64,000 nucleotides of DNA, taken from positions 22,328,912 through 22,392,911 of the forward strand of contig CM064506.1 of the NCBI GenBank assembly GCA_032716605.1, written 5' to 3'. Below are positions 21,005 to 30,769 of the stretch, one piece after another; position 1 is the stretch's first letter, and each line of letters begins with the position of its first letter. Position numbers and translations under genes: made by a program. This DNA is from Paralithodes platypus (taxonomy: Eukaryota; Arthropoda; Malacostraca; Decapoda; Lithodidae). The notes under the pieces were generated by a model that saw nothing but the letters and a program-made list of their open reading frames with translations, made no database searches and was not told the origin of the DNA.

Positions 21005-21223
21005 TAATCTACCCTTTCCAGATCAATTACGCATATCTTTACTGTTTTCCGGCCATCATTAGACGATTATGTTAATATTAGGAAGGGTATGTGGAAGTCA
21101 GAGGGTAAATTGAGATAGTCTTTCACCTTTTAATGCCCACAGATCCTTCTTAAACTGTATAAAATCGTCCAATGATAGCCCGAATAAACTCTCAAAATAC
21201 GCCACAATCTTCAAAGGGTTAAC
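21005..21223 (+). mobile_element. M3-related MITE
   Basis: From CTACCCTTTCCAGATCAATT through CGGCCATCATTAGACGATTA and AATTGAGATAGTCTTTCACC to ACAATCTTCAAAGGGTTAA. Same internal order as M3, with different ends. Confidence 0.7.
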
Positions 21224-21478
21224 ATTAATAGCCACGGTGTATACTAAGGACGTTGAAGACAAATGCTACACTGTCAAAACTACAGTGAACATGATAGAAC
21301 CATGATAAATTATACAAAGGCTTACATTAGATATAAAAATAGGGATAAAGGATACGAAAACACGGAAATAGGCGTAAAATAACAAGTTCGAATAACGAAT
21401 TGATGTTTCTTGTATTGGAACACGGAAAATAGGAATAATTAACAAAAACGACAATACATATTATAGTAATCTAAGTAT

Positions 21479-21488
21479 ATACAGTATA

Positions 21489-21545
<57 letters not shown>
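21479..21545 (+). repeat. (TA)n microsatellite
   Basis: Begins ACAGTATATATATG, then about 25 TA units, ending ACTGTAT. Confidence 0.95.
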
Positions 21546-21689
21546 TGTATAACATATATTTCCTTATTTCCCCTTGGCCCTTGGCTCTGAGCAAGATTTC
21601 CTTACATTGAATACCGCTGCCTATCATTATGTCATATCTGACAAGGCAATCTATAGGTTCATCAGCTAACTCTACCAATGACCTGTTTA

Positions 21690-22005
21690 CAGGTATATAA
21701 ATGCCTCCTCTTCATATCTTCCCATGTCTAGATACATAGTTTCCACCCAAGTGAACGTGAATGTCTTCGAAGAGGAGTAAGCCTACGGGAAACTTTGAAT
21801 AACTGAAGCACAGAATCCTCCCAAAAGGATGTGGACTTTCAAAACGGAGGACAACATCATGCCCCAGCCCATGACGACAATGTAAAGCTTCAGTCTACCA
21901 TCCATCTACGTTTTCTTTGGTTGTCTACCACAACGTTTTCCTTCCTTACCTGACAAATCACCTGTTTGATTGATTTGTTTGATTTTGTTATGTTTTTATT
22001 TGTTG
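21690..22005. other. single-copy-looking sequence, no feature recognised
   Basis: About 315 bp of mixed composition without long frames, tandem structure or similarity to the other repeats in the window. Confidence 0.5.
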
Positions 22006-22007
22006 TC

Positions 22008-22115
22008 TATGTGGATGAGGGAGACAAAAGGCAAAACTGGCTGTGACGAGTGCCTCCCCCAGAGTGACAGGGCCAAATCAAGGAATGTTTGAGCCAAAAT
22101 GTCTAGACACTGTCA
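22008..22115 (-). mobile_element. LINE 3'-terminal fragment (same family as 62485-63325)
   Basis: GTGGATGAGGGAGACAAAAG, GCAAAACTGGCTGTGACGAG and TTTGAGCCAAAATGTCTAGA parallel the 3' UTR of the LINE fragment at 62500-62600, in the same orientation. Only the terminal ~100 bp remain. Confidence 0.7.
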
Positions 22116-22299
22116 TACTTGTCCAGTGCGTCTGACACTGTTCTAACATATGTGTCTGCAGCTAAAGACTTTAGTGAACTCAAGGGAAATATCAGGCAAA
22201 AATACTGGAGGTATGCTTTCAGTCTAATAATACACTCATGTCTTTTTCCAAGATGTGGACAATCGTCAATAAAAGTTATTCTAATTCGGTCAAGTCCGT

Positions 22300-22545
22300 C
22301 ATACGTCAGCAGCCACACGTCACCAAGTTAACACGTCTACAGCCACTCGTCACCATTCATACGTCACCAAGTAACACGTCTACAGCCACTCGTCACCATT
22401 CATACGTCAATAACCTTAAGTCAACAAGCTCAAGTCACCAGCTATACATCACCAGCCATATGTCACCAAGCAAACGTCACAGCCACATGTACATCAGACA
22501 CACATCACCATCCGCACGTCACCAGTTAAAGGTCACCAGCTCCTT
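22300..22545 (+). repeat. degenerate tandem repeat of CGTCACCA-type words
   Basis: CACGTCTACAGCCACTCGTC and ACCATTCATACGTCA each occur twice near the start; later words (CATCACCAGCCATATGTCAC, CGCACGTCACCAG) are drifted versions with a period near 8-16 bp. Confidence 0.8.
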
Positions 22546-22647
22546 CACCACCTACAAGAAACCAGACTCCACCTTAACCCACATTATTCCACCCGGTCTA
22601 TACCTTGAAGGGATCGATACCCCACCTGGCTCTGGTCTCACAGCAAT

Positions 22648-23225
22648 TAAGGCGAGGTTTTAGGGTTTTTTCTGGACCTCCTTCTCCATCATGCTTAGCC
22701 CTAGTAGTTTTGAGATTATAGAAGCCATTATCCCCATTTGTTTGGCGATGTTGAAGCCTTGTACCCATCTTTTTTAGTTTGGGTCATTCTGGTGTTGGGT
22801 TGGAGGTACTTGATCATTTGTGTGCTAAGAATTAAGGGGGGATGGTTCACTTTTTTGGCCGATTTTTGCATGTATTCACTATTTTTCTAGTTTCCTCCCT
22901 AGACCTCCATCAAATTTAATAAAACATCCATTAGATCCCCCTTCTATATTAATTTGTACATTTTTCGGTAGAAAAATGGCCCGGCCGAACGCCGGTTCTT
23001 CCAACATTACAGGCTCACTATCGTTCGCCAGGGAAAAAAATCGACACCTAAATAGCACGAAAGGTCTAAATATTGACGAAGAAATGGAGCGAAAGGTCTT
23101 AAAATCGACTAACTAACGGGGCAAACATCTTAACATCTGAAAACTAATGCGGCTAAACATGAGGGAGAAAGTGGTCCAGAAAATCGGCTCATGTCCCCTT
23201 AAGACCTTTCGTGCCATCTAGGGTT
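22648..23225 (-). mobile_element. M1 MITE (outer) split by a second M1
   Basis: The left part, TTTTTTCTGGACCTCCTTCT to about 22830 in orientation B, and the right part, GACCTTTCGTGCCATCTAGG after 23202, fit together at the family's internal TTTTAAGACC, which supplied the TTAA used by the inner copy. Confidence 0.72.
22832..23202 (+). mobile_element. M1 MITE, complete, nested in an older M1
   Basis: A 371-bp element with TTAA at 22832-22835 and 23199-23202, orientation A. Left end GGGGGGATGGTTCACTTTTT, right end GGCTCATGTCCCC. The first hairpin is perfect (CATTTTTCGGTAGAAAAATG); the second reads GGCCGAACGCCGG. A good reference copy. Confidence 0.92.
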
Positions 23226-23367
23226 GGCTTAGATTAGGATACAAATTGAACGAAAGCTACAGATGATCTACTTACTACGATACCTCCCAGCACAACAAAC
23301 AACCAACACACCTCGAATCTCCCACAACATGTACAGTCACTCATAAAAAATCGGGACCTCACCTATT

Positions 23368-23581
23368 TTAACCCCTTCTGTACCGGCGACGTCTTTCTAT
23401 TTGGATTCTACCTATATTTAGACGATTTTTTGCAGTTTAAGAAGGATCGGTGGTAGTTAAAGGGTTAAGTGAGATAGTTCGAAGCCTGTTCATTGCTGGA
23501 CACCCTTTCTAAACTCCATAACATTGTCTAATAGTTGCAAGAAAAAAAATATAACGATGTCACCGGTAATGAAGGGGTTAA
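23368..23581 (+). mobile_element. M3 MITE, complete, nested in M5
   Basis: 214 bp, TTAA to TTAA, beginning TTAACCCCTTCTGTACCGGC and ending GTCACCGGTAATGAAGGGG then TTAA. Internal TTTAGACGATTTTTTGCAG and CATAACATTGTCTAATAG are near-complementary, so the element is a long imperfect hairpin. Confidence 0.9.
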
Positions 23582-23606
23582 GTACGGAAGTATATCTCTG
23601 GAAACA

Positions 23607-23977
23607 AATGTATGCCCATAATCTTCTATAATAATAAACGAATGTATGCCCATAATCTTCTATAATAATAAACGAATGTATGCCCATAATCTTCTATAAT
23701 AATAAACGAATGTATGCCCATAATCTTCTATAATAATAAACGAATGTATGCCCATAATCTTCTATAATAATAAACGAATGTATGCCCATAATCTTCTATA
23801 ATAATAAACGAATGTATGCCCATAATCTTCTATAATAATAAACGAATGTATGCCCATAATCTTCTATAATAATAAACGAATGTATGCCCATAATCTTCTA
23901 TAATAATAAACGAATGTATGCCCATAATCTTCTATAATAATAAACGAATGTATGCCCATAATCTTCTATAATAATTA
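23607..23977 (+). repeat. 34-bp minisatellite inside M5, about 11 copies
   Basis: Unit AATGTATGCCCATAATCTTC plus TATAATAATAAACG, essentially identical across the array, so expansion is recent. The other M5 copies have no repeat here. Confidence 0.96.
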
Positions 23978-24092
23978 ACTACAACTCTATATTTACTATT
24001 TATTGAAAAGCAAATTTAATCCACATAATAATCCAGGTAGTTATAATTGCATACAGCAAAACCTAAGGGGTCCACGATTCGGAAAAGGTGTT

Positions 24093-24512
24093 TTAAAGGG
24101 GAGATGGGTCGTTTTTCTGGGCATCTCTTCTTCCTCATGTTTAGCCCCATTCGTTTTCAGATTTTCAGACGCTAGGCCCATTAGTTTGGCGATTTTATGA
24201 CCTTTTGCCCCATTTCTTTGTCAATGTTAAGACTGTTCGTGTCATTTAGGTGTCGATTTTTTTCTGGAGAGTGATAGAGAGCCTGTAATTTAAGAGGAAC
24301 CGGCCTTCAGCCTTGAAATTACAGGCTCGCTATCGCTCGCCAGCAACAAATCGATACCTAAATGACACGGAAGGTCCTAATACTGACAATGAAATGGGGC
24401 GAAAGGTATTAAAATCACCAAATTAAGAGAATAAACATCTGATAATCTCAAAACTAATTGGGCAAAACACGAGGGGGAAAGGGGTCCAGCAAACCGACCA
24501 TTCCCTCCTTAT
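24093..24512. mobile_element. palindromic M1 derivative
   Basis: The first half is M1 in orientation B up to GAGCCTGTAATTTAAGAGG and AACCGGCCTTCAGCC; it then turns round and reads M1 in orientation A from GAAATTACAGGCTCGCTATC to CGACCATTCCCTCCTTAT. The two arms are about 200 bp. TTAA at 24093 and a drifted TTAT at 24509. Confidence 0.85.
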
Positions 24513-24642
24513 AATTGTCGGCGATGGTAGAGTACACGTCCAATGTGATTTGAGTAGCTCTTTACACAGGCCCCCTAAGCTGCCCTCCCTCCTGCCCCCC
24601 CTGCCCCCTTGTGTGTAAACTGGGAGGGAGAAAGGAGAACGG

Positions 24643-24857
24643 TACAGTCGGCCAAATAAGTGATGTCTCGGCGCCAATTATGTTTGATCAATAATTGGTA
24701 TCAGCAATATTTACACGTGATTTCTTCTTTTTGAGTGGGATTATACACACATGTTCCTACAATTACCCACCCAATTTAACATCTGTCAGACATTAATAGA
24801 ACACAGAGGGAGCCAAACGTAATGACAGCTGAGACATGACTTATTAGCGCCACCGTA
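24643..24857 (-). mobile_element. M4 mariner-like MITE, complete
   Basis: 215 bp from TACAGTCGGCCAAATAAGTG to ACTTATTAGCGCCACCGTA, same orientation as the copy at 18112. Confidence 0.87.
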
Positions 24858-24934
24858 CATCCAAAAGTGAAAATCCCTAGCTAGGAGGTATAGCCCTTAT
24901 TACTATCCCTACCCCAGGCAGTAGGAACGGGGTA

Positions 24935-25025
24935 GTACCTGTCCGTTACTAAAATAGTTAAAATATGACTTCAGAGGCTATCAACCCTTCTGGATTATTA
25001 AGCCAGCACACTGTAATCCAAATAA
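24935..25025 (+). repeat. R1 dispersed repeat
   Basis: CGTTACTAAAATAGTTAAAA, then the R1 core CTTCAGAGGCTATCAACCC and GCCAGCACACTGTAATCC, where it ends. Confidence 0.75.
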
Positions 25026-25144
25026 TGTAGCCTCGCGACGGTGCTACGTCAGTAGTTGGTAATCTATACGTATTTTATAGACACCAGAAGAAAAATTGGT
25101 CGCATTAAATCATCTTTATCATGTATTATTATCCTTTAACATTA

Positions 25145-25200
25145 TGTATATCTATATATATACTCAGGCACATAGCTGGGGTTGGCTGACTCCAGAAAGT
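25145..25200 (+). repeat. R2 fragment
   Basis: ATATATACTCAGGCACATAG then CTGGGGTTGGCTGACTCC, the same start as at 19316 and 29720. Confidence 0.55.
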
Positions 25201-25310
25201 GGAAGAAAACACTGTCTTTTCATATTCCGCTACTTGGTAAAATATTCCCCTAGCAACTACTCTCTCCAACAGCGTCCCAACGACCTATATTATTCAGGCT
25301 TGCATTTATA

Positions 25311-25679
25311 TTCTGGGGGGATGGTTCACTTTTGGGGCGATTTTTGCATGTATTCATTATTTTTCTATTTTCCTCCCTAGACCTCCATCAAATTTAAAAA
25401 AACATCCATTAGATGCCCCTTCTAGATTAATTTGTACATTTTTCGGTTAAAAAAACTCCCGGCCTAAGGCCACTTATTCCAACATTACAGGCTCACTATC
25501 GTTCGCCAGGGAAAAAATCGACACCTAAATAGCACGAAAGGTCTATATATTGACGAAGAAATGGGGCTAAAGGTCTTAAAATCGACTAACTAATGGGGCA
25601 AACATCTTAACATCTGCAAACTAATGGGGCTAAACATGAGGGAGAAAGTGGTCCAGAAAAGCGGCCCATCCCCACTTAA
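25311..25679 (+). mobile_element. M1 MITE, near complete
   Basis: Orientation A, from CTGGGGGGATGGTTCACTTT to GGCCCATCCCCACTTAA. The second hairpin has decayed to CCGGCCTAAGGCCAC. Closest in wording to 22832-23202. Confidence 0.87.
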
Positions 25680-25829
25680 GGATGATCGATTATGAGGAAC
25701 GGGCGCTCGCTATATGCAAGAAATGTTGTAGGTGGGAGCGCAGTGTATTAATTTGAAATGATCTATAATAGGGGATAGCTATATATAAGTACTATAGTTA
25801 TTTTTAAGGCTCTACTGTATTTATTCAAT

Positions 25830-26235
25830 ATCCTGGCGAAATATAACTTTAACACTCCAATAAATAAACTAAGATAAGCCAAGCAAAATATTGATGTAAT
25901 AGAACACAAAAGTTTCATAAAAGCTTGCACAAAACACACTGCCTTATATTTATTTACCATTAGATTCAAGACCCTGGGGAAACGTTAACATATAATTAAA
26001 AACTACAGTAAATAAACTGAAATACGCAAAGCACAATTTTGATGTAATATATTAATAAAGTTTCGTAAAAGCTGGCACAATGCACACTTCCTTAGATTTA
26101 TTTACCTTGCCTGATGAAGCAAACACAATTCAATACTCCAATAAATATAGTAGAATAAGCAAAGCAAAATGTTGATGTAATATAATAACAAAGTTTCATA
26201 AAATCTGGCACAATACACACTTCCTTAGAGTAAAC
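25830..26235 (+). repeat. three diverged tandem units of about 135-150 bp
   Basis: The phrase TTGATGTAATA, preceded by AAGCAAAAT and followed by AAGTTTCATAAAA, GCTGGCACAATGCACACT and TCCTTAGATTTATTTACC, occurs near 25890, 26038 and 26171. The units differ by 10-20 percent by eye. Confidence 0.8.
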
Positions 26236-26396
26236 GAGGGAAGTTTGCACAGGTAAACCCGATAACGGAGTCGCTTCACAAAGAAAATGCAAAATAATCG
26301 AGATTCAGCGAAGGAGGATCGTGCCTGAGGGCCCCTGAGCCAGAGATACTGTACAGGCGAGTGCAAGAGTCTGGTTCTACCTTCAGGAAATCAATT

Positions 26397-26399
<3 letters not shown>

Positions 26400-26458
<59 letters not shown>
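26400..26458 (+). repeat. (TA)n microsatellite
   Basis: About 28 TA units. Confidence 0.95.
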
Positions 26459-26463
<5 letters not shown>

Positions 26464-26569
26464 AATCAAACTTGGATAAAATACTTGCATTTAAACTATG
26501 ACAATAATAAATAAATGAAATGTGGATTAAACCTACTTTAACATTTGTATACAGTATATATATATATAT

Positions 26570-26718
26570 ATATATTAGGAAGGGTATATTCAGGGCAAAG
26601 GGTGAATTGAGAAAGTATTTACCCTTGCAATTCCCACACATCCTTCCTAAGTGGAATCGTCTAATACTAGCCAAAAATATAAAGTGTAAATGCGTTATGA
26701 TCCTCAAGAGGTTAAGCA
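26570..26718 (+). mobile_element. M3-related fragment
   Basis: ATTAGGAAGGGTATATTCAG, GGGTGAATTGAGAAAGTATT and CCTAAGTGGAATCGTCTAAT run to GATCCTCAAGAGGTTAA. The left end is replaced by a TA run. Resembles 21005-21223. Confidence 0.6.
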
Positions 26719-26814
26719 AGAGAGAAATATCTAGTTGGAATAGTGAAGCTGATACATTAATTTTTTAACGTGACTGTACAAATATTCTCTCGGACGTGAC
26801 TGTGGCCTTCAGTG

Positions 26815-27038
26815 TTAACCCTTTCTGTACCAGCGACGTCTTTTTTTATTATATTCTAGTTACACTTAGACGATTTTAAGAATCCTATAGGAAGGATATT
26901 ATGGTAGGCTAGCTAGAAGGATTAGTTGAGATAATCTGTAGCTTTCTAATTGGTAGACATCCTTCCTTAACTGAATAATATCGTCTAATAGATGCTAGCA
27001 TATAATGTAAAGGATGTTGCCGGTTCAGAAAGGGTTAA
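26815..27038 (+). mobile_element. M3 MITE, complete
   Basis: 224 bp, TTAACCCTTTCTGTACCAGC to GTTGCCGGTTCAGAAAGGG then TTAA. Shares its right-hand TTAA with the next M3, so the two sit head to tail on one target site. Confidence 0.88.
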
Positions 27039-27249
27039 CCCCTTCTGTACCCGCGACGTCTTGTTAATTTTATCTTAGCTACATTTAGATGATTTTGTCC
27101 AGTTTAAGAAGGATCTGAGGTTGTAAAGATGGTCAAGTGAGATATGTCGAAGCCTGTTGATTGCTGGAGGCTCTTTTTAAACTGAATAAAATCTGTTAAT
27201 AGTAGCCAGAATAAAGTTAAAAGGAAGGCACCGGTACAGAAGGGGTTAA
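27035..27249 (+). mobile_element. M3 MITE, complete
   Basis: 215 bp, TTAACCCCTTCTGTACCCGC to GGCACCGGTACAGAAGGGGT then TAA. It differs from its left neighbour internally (TGCTGGAGGCTCTTTTTAAA against TTGGTAGACATCCTTCCTTA), so this is a second insertion into the terminal TTAA, not a tandem duplication. Confidence 0.88.
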
Positions 27250-27520
27250 ACGCTATCCCGATCTGAATCTCCAAGACCCCCCTTCACGATCAAAATGTGT
27301 GCATTTTTCGTTAGAAAAACGCCCCTGCTAATGGCAATTGCAAGCTAGCTATCGTCCTCTAGGAAAACAAACATTGGCACTTTTAAAATTGACAAAGAAA
27401 TGGGGCGAACATTCTTAAAATCATCAAACTAATGGGGCAAACGTCTTAAAATGTAAAAACTAATGGGGATAAACACGGGGGAGAAGGGAGTCCAGAAAAC
27501 AACAACACCTTAACCTTTGT
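27250..27520 (+). mobile_element. M1 MITE, left part missing
   Basis: From CAAGACCCCCCTTCACGATC through TTTTTCGTTAGAAAAACG to AACAACAACACCTTAA. The second hairpin is lost. Confidence 0.72.
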
Positions 27521-27581
27521 CAATGTGACGTCCAGCGCACTGCCGAAAGCAATATGTAGAAATACGTGTACACTGCAACCT

Positions 27582-27936
27582 TTAAGGGGAGTTGGGCCGT
27601 TTTTCTGTCTCATGTTTAGCCCCACTAGTTTTCAGATTTTAAGATGTTTGCCCCATTAGTTTGGCTATTTTAAAATCCTTCGCACCATTTCGTTGTCAAT
27701 TACAAGACCTTTTGTGCCATTTAGGTGTCGATTTTTTCCTGGCTAGCGATAGCGAACCTGTAATTTTAAGAGTAACCGGCCAACCGGGAAATTTTTCTAC
27801 CGAAAAATTTACAAATTTATCTGGAAGGCGGGTCTAGGGGGAGTTTATCTAAACTTGATGGAGGTCTAGCGAGGAAACTAAAATATAAATGATTAACTGA
27901 ATTAATAGACCTAAACACCGGCCACTATTCCCTTAA
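27582..27936 (-). mobile_element. M1 MITE, complete
   Basis: 355 bp with TTAA at 27582-27585 and 27933-27936, orientation B, beginning GGGGAGTTGGGCCGTTTTTC. The second hairpin has lost its centre (ACCGGCCAACCGG). Confidence 0.9.
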
Positions 27937-28149
27937 GAAACTGGGTGACATCAAGTTCTCTTTGCATAAATCAATACTCATTTCCTTAGTCTTTGTTCGA
28001 GGTGGTATAAAAAACACTCTTCCCAAATCTTAAGGTTAGTTTTAATAATTTAAGACTTTAACCCAATTATTGTTTGTTGATCTTAAGATTTGTTTTATAT
28101 ATATATAATTATAATTATATATATACCGGTACTTATTTATTTTGTATTT

Positions 28150-28375
28150 ATTAATATTTTTATTGAGGGGGGGGGGGGGGAGGCAGGTGGCTAGGAATCC
28201 CCCTCCCTTTGTATAATTATCCTACTCATAGAGGCAGAAACAGGGGCGAGGGAACGTGAAAGTGGTCCCGGACCCTGAGAATTGGAACCCTTGAATGTTG
28301 TTTCTGTTCGGGCTCTGTCTCGAGTCGGCCACCCCCAGCAATAGGGTATGTACCTTAGTATATAATATACATATA
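28150..28375 (-). repeat. R2 dispersed repeat, minus orientation
   Basis: GGGCGAGGGAACGTGAAAGT, GGTCCCGGACCCTGAGAATT and GGGCTCTGTCTCGAGTCGGC are the reverse complement of 29705-29930. It is preceded by a G run (28169-28180). Confidence 0.75.
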
Positions 28376-28540
28376 TACTAGACCTTTTATTTTATTTTTT
28401 TTATTTTTTTTAAGCTTAATGGAGGTCTAAGAAACTAACTTGTGACAATCCTCCTGTCCTAACGCGACTCAAGTGACACCAGCAAGCCTCCGAAATGTAA
28501 TATTAGGTGAAGCATTAACGACATGGTATGATTAAGTACG

Positions 28541-28780
28541 GTTAGTTAGTTAAAATAGGACTTCATAGGCTATATCAACCCTTCTGGATTATTAAGCCAG
28601 CACACTGTAAGTCAAGAATATCTTAGTTAAAATAATTTATAACTTCAGAGGCTATATCAACCCTTCTAGATTATTAAGCCAGCACACTGTAGGTCAAGAA
28701 TATATTAGTTAAAATATAACTTCAGAGGCTATATCAACCCTTCTAGATTATTAAGCCAGCACACTGTAAGTCAAGCATAG
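28541..28780 (+). repeat. R1 repeat in three tandem units of about 85 bp
   Basis: TTAGTTAAAATA, CTTCAGAGGCTATATCAACC, CTTCTAGATTATTAAGCC and AGCACACTGTAAGTCAAG occur three times. Elsewhere R1 is single, so this is a local tandem expansion. Confidence 0.88.
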
Positions 28781-28899
28781 CTATTAAACGATTTTAATCA
28801 GCTTAAAATGGGCTCCAACATTGAACAAACTTCGAACTATCTAACTTATCCAGTATTCGAGAATGGATAATAAGTCGTAGGCGTGTGCATAAATTTTTA

Positions 28900-29040
28900 A
28901 CCGTCCTGGTGGTGTAATGGTTAAGGTGGCAAAAGTCTGTGTGTGATAAGTCCGGGTTCGAATCCCGGTGGATCATATAAATTATACTTTAATTAATTTC
29001 ATTGGGGGTGTTTGGTGTTGTGGTGAAATTAATATAATAT
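28900..29040 (+). mobile_element. S1 tRNA-derived SINE copy
   Basis: A-box-like TGGTGTAATGGTTAAGG and a perfect T-arm CCGGGTTCGAATCCCGG with the B box at 28954-28966. Acceptor and anticodon arms do not pair, and the body (AATTTCATTGGGGGTGTTTG) matches 56240. SINE, not tRNA. Confidence 0.75.
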
Positions 29041-29044
29041 AGAT

Positions 29045-29142
29045 TAACCTGTTTTATTACCACAGATCCTTCTTAAACTGCACAAAATCGTCAAAATGTA
29101 GCAAGGATAATATTAAAAAGGCGTCAGGCGTGAATGGGTTAA
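29045..29142 (+). mobile_element. M3-related right-half fragment
   Basis: CCACAGATCCTTCTTAAACT, CACAAAATCGTCAAAATGTA and GGCGTCAGGCGTGAATGGG, ending TTAA at 29142. Confidence 0.65.
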
Positions 29143-29250
29143 ATAACAAATAATCATAAATCAAAAGATAAAAGTCGAGTAAAATGTGCGAGGTGTTCCA
29201 AGAGTATTGATTTACCTGATATTTGAATGGCCTTTCCTAAAATACAAGAC

Positions 29251-29466
29251 TAAAGGCGGTGTCACACGAGCGATTTTTCCGTCAATTTTTACGGGCAATT
29301 GTTTTCTGGCAGCTTCAAAATACAAGTTCCATAAGAAATAAATACCTAACATAACTTAACTTCGATCAAGTTTCCGATTTCAATGAAAAAATATCCCTAC
29401 ATATCACCAGAAAAAACTTACTCATGAAAAATTGACGGAAAAAGCGCTCGTGTGACACTGGCTTAA
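29251..29466. mobile_element. M2 MITE, complete
   Basis: 216 bp with inverted ends TAAAGGCGGTGTCACACGAG and CTCGTGTGACACTGGCTTAA. The interior (GTCAATTTTTACGGGCAATT, and ATGAAAAATTGACGGAAAAA on the other side) continues the complementarity. Confidence 0.88.
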
Positions 29467-29699
29467 TGTGGCTGGAGACGAGGCGCAAGAAGCTGATCGA
29501 TTATAGAGTCAGATAATTTTTTTTTTTAGCAAAGTATACTGAGTGGATTGAATCACCATGCGAGGAGAAAACCTTTATTGCCAATAGTTAATTTAGAAGT
29601 TCTTAAGATTGAAATAATTCATCATACTGAATTAACAAAGCTATTTGTGAAACGATGTCAATAAAGTGTTCATCCTCGAAGGTGTTTTTTCTATTCAGT

Positions 29700-29930
29700 G
29701 CAAGATGTATGTATGTAGGTATATATTCAGGCACATACCCCATGGCTGGGGGTAAGCGACTCGAGACAGAGCCCGAACAGAAATAACATTTAAAGTTCCA
29801 ATTCCTAGGGTCCGGGACCACTTTCGCGTTCCCTCGCCCCTTTCTCTGTCTCGTTTAGTAGATTAATTGTACAAGGGGAGGAGGATTCCTAGTTCCCGCC
29901 CCCGAAGTAGGAAAAGTAGTACAGTAACTG
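29700..29930 (+). repeat. R2 dispersed repeat
   Basis: ATATTCAGGCACATACCCCA, GACTCGAGACAGAGCCCGAA and GGGTCCGGGACCACTTTCGC. It is an inverted partner of the copy at 28150-28375, about 1.3 kb away. Unclassified. Confidence 0.75.
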
Positions 29931-30083
29931 AGACAGACAGAAACCGCTAAGGTAGGGCAGAGGACGCCAAGCCGCCCTCTGGACAGGACCAGCCCTCACC
30001 ATGAATTGCTAAATAACCCGCCCCCATGTTCTATACTGGTCGTTTACGATAGAGAGGGTGACTACACTGTGACATTATAATGC

Positions 30084-30451
30084 TTAAGGGGATAACATTG
30101 TGTGGGTCTACATACATATATATTAATTTGTTTTTTAGTTTCCTTCTTCGACCTCCATAAAACTTAAACAAAACATCCATTAGATCCCCCTTCGAGATTA
30201 ATTTGTAAAAAATTTCGGTAGAAAACTGTTACGGCCGAAGGCCGGGTCCTCCACAATTAAAGGCTCGCTATTGTTCGCCAGAAAAAAATCGACCCCTAAA
30301 GGGCACGAAAAGTCTTAATATTGGCAAAAAAATGGGATGAAAGTTCTTAAAATCGCCAAGCTAATGAGTCGAACTTCTTAAATTCTGATAATTAATGGGA
30401 CTAAACACGAGGGAGATGGGGGGGACAGAAAAATTACACATTCCCCCTTAA
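30084..30451 (+). mobile_element. M1 MITE, complete
   Basis: 368 bp with TTAA at 30084-30087 and 30448-30451, orientation A. The first hairpin is mutated (AAATTTCGGTAGAAAACTG) while the second stem GGCCGAAGGCCGG is kept. Confidence 0.9.
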
Positions 30452-30589
30452 TTGTAATACAAAAGTGATACACATCAATAGTGTCAGTCGATTTATCTAT
30501 AGACAAATGATTACACTTTCAACATTAAAACACTCATGCGTATCATTTTGTACAGTTAGGGGGAAATTTATATATAATGGTATTTGTTG

Positions 30590-30624
<35 letters not shown>

Positions 30625-30628
<4 letters not shown>

Positions 30629-30712
30629 TTATATTATATTTGTTTAGTTTCCTCCCTAGATTTTCCACCAAGCTTAAAGAAATACCCTCAAGACCCTCCT
30701 TTGAGAGAGAGA
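30625..30712 (+). mobile_element. M1 fragment
   Basis: TTTGTTTAGTTTCCTCCCTA, then CACCAAGCTTAAAGAAATAC and CTCAAGACCCTCC, stopping before the hairpins. Confidence 0.65.
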
Positions 30713-30769
30713 GAAAAAAAACACTATTAAAATGATAAAAATAGATAAAAATAAAAATATATCCAATAC

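Larger units (their letters stand above)
23331..24085 (-). mobile_element. M5 MITE with an M3 insertion and minisatellite expansion
   Basis: Left TACAGTCACTCATAAAAAAT, then CGGGACCTCACCTATTTT; after the M3 come GGAAGTATATCTCTGGAAAC, the array, then TTTACTATTTATTGAAAAGC and AGTTATAATTGCATAC. This is the reverse of the copy at 39231 (TTTCCAGAGATATGCTTCC, GCTTTTCAATAAATAG). Confidence 0.75.

Noticed and set aside
22238..22663. 141-codon plus-strand frame
   Set aside because: Covers the degenerate CGTCACCA tandem region; Thr/Ser/His-rich composition mirrors the repeat.
28905..28976. tRNA gene
   Set aside because: The T arm and B box are excellent but acceptor and anticodon stems do not pair, and the sequence continues into a body shared with other SINE copies.
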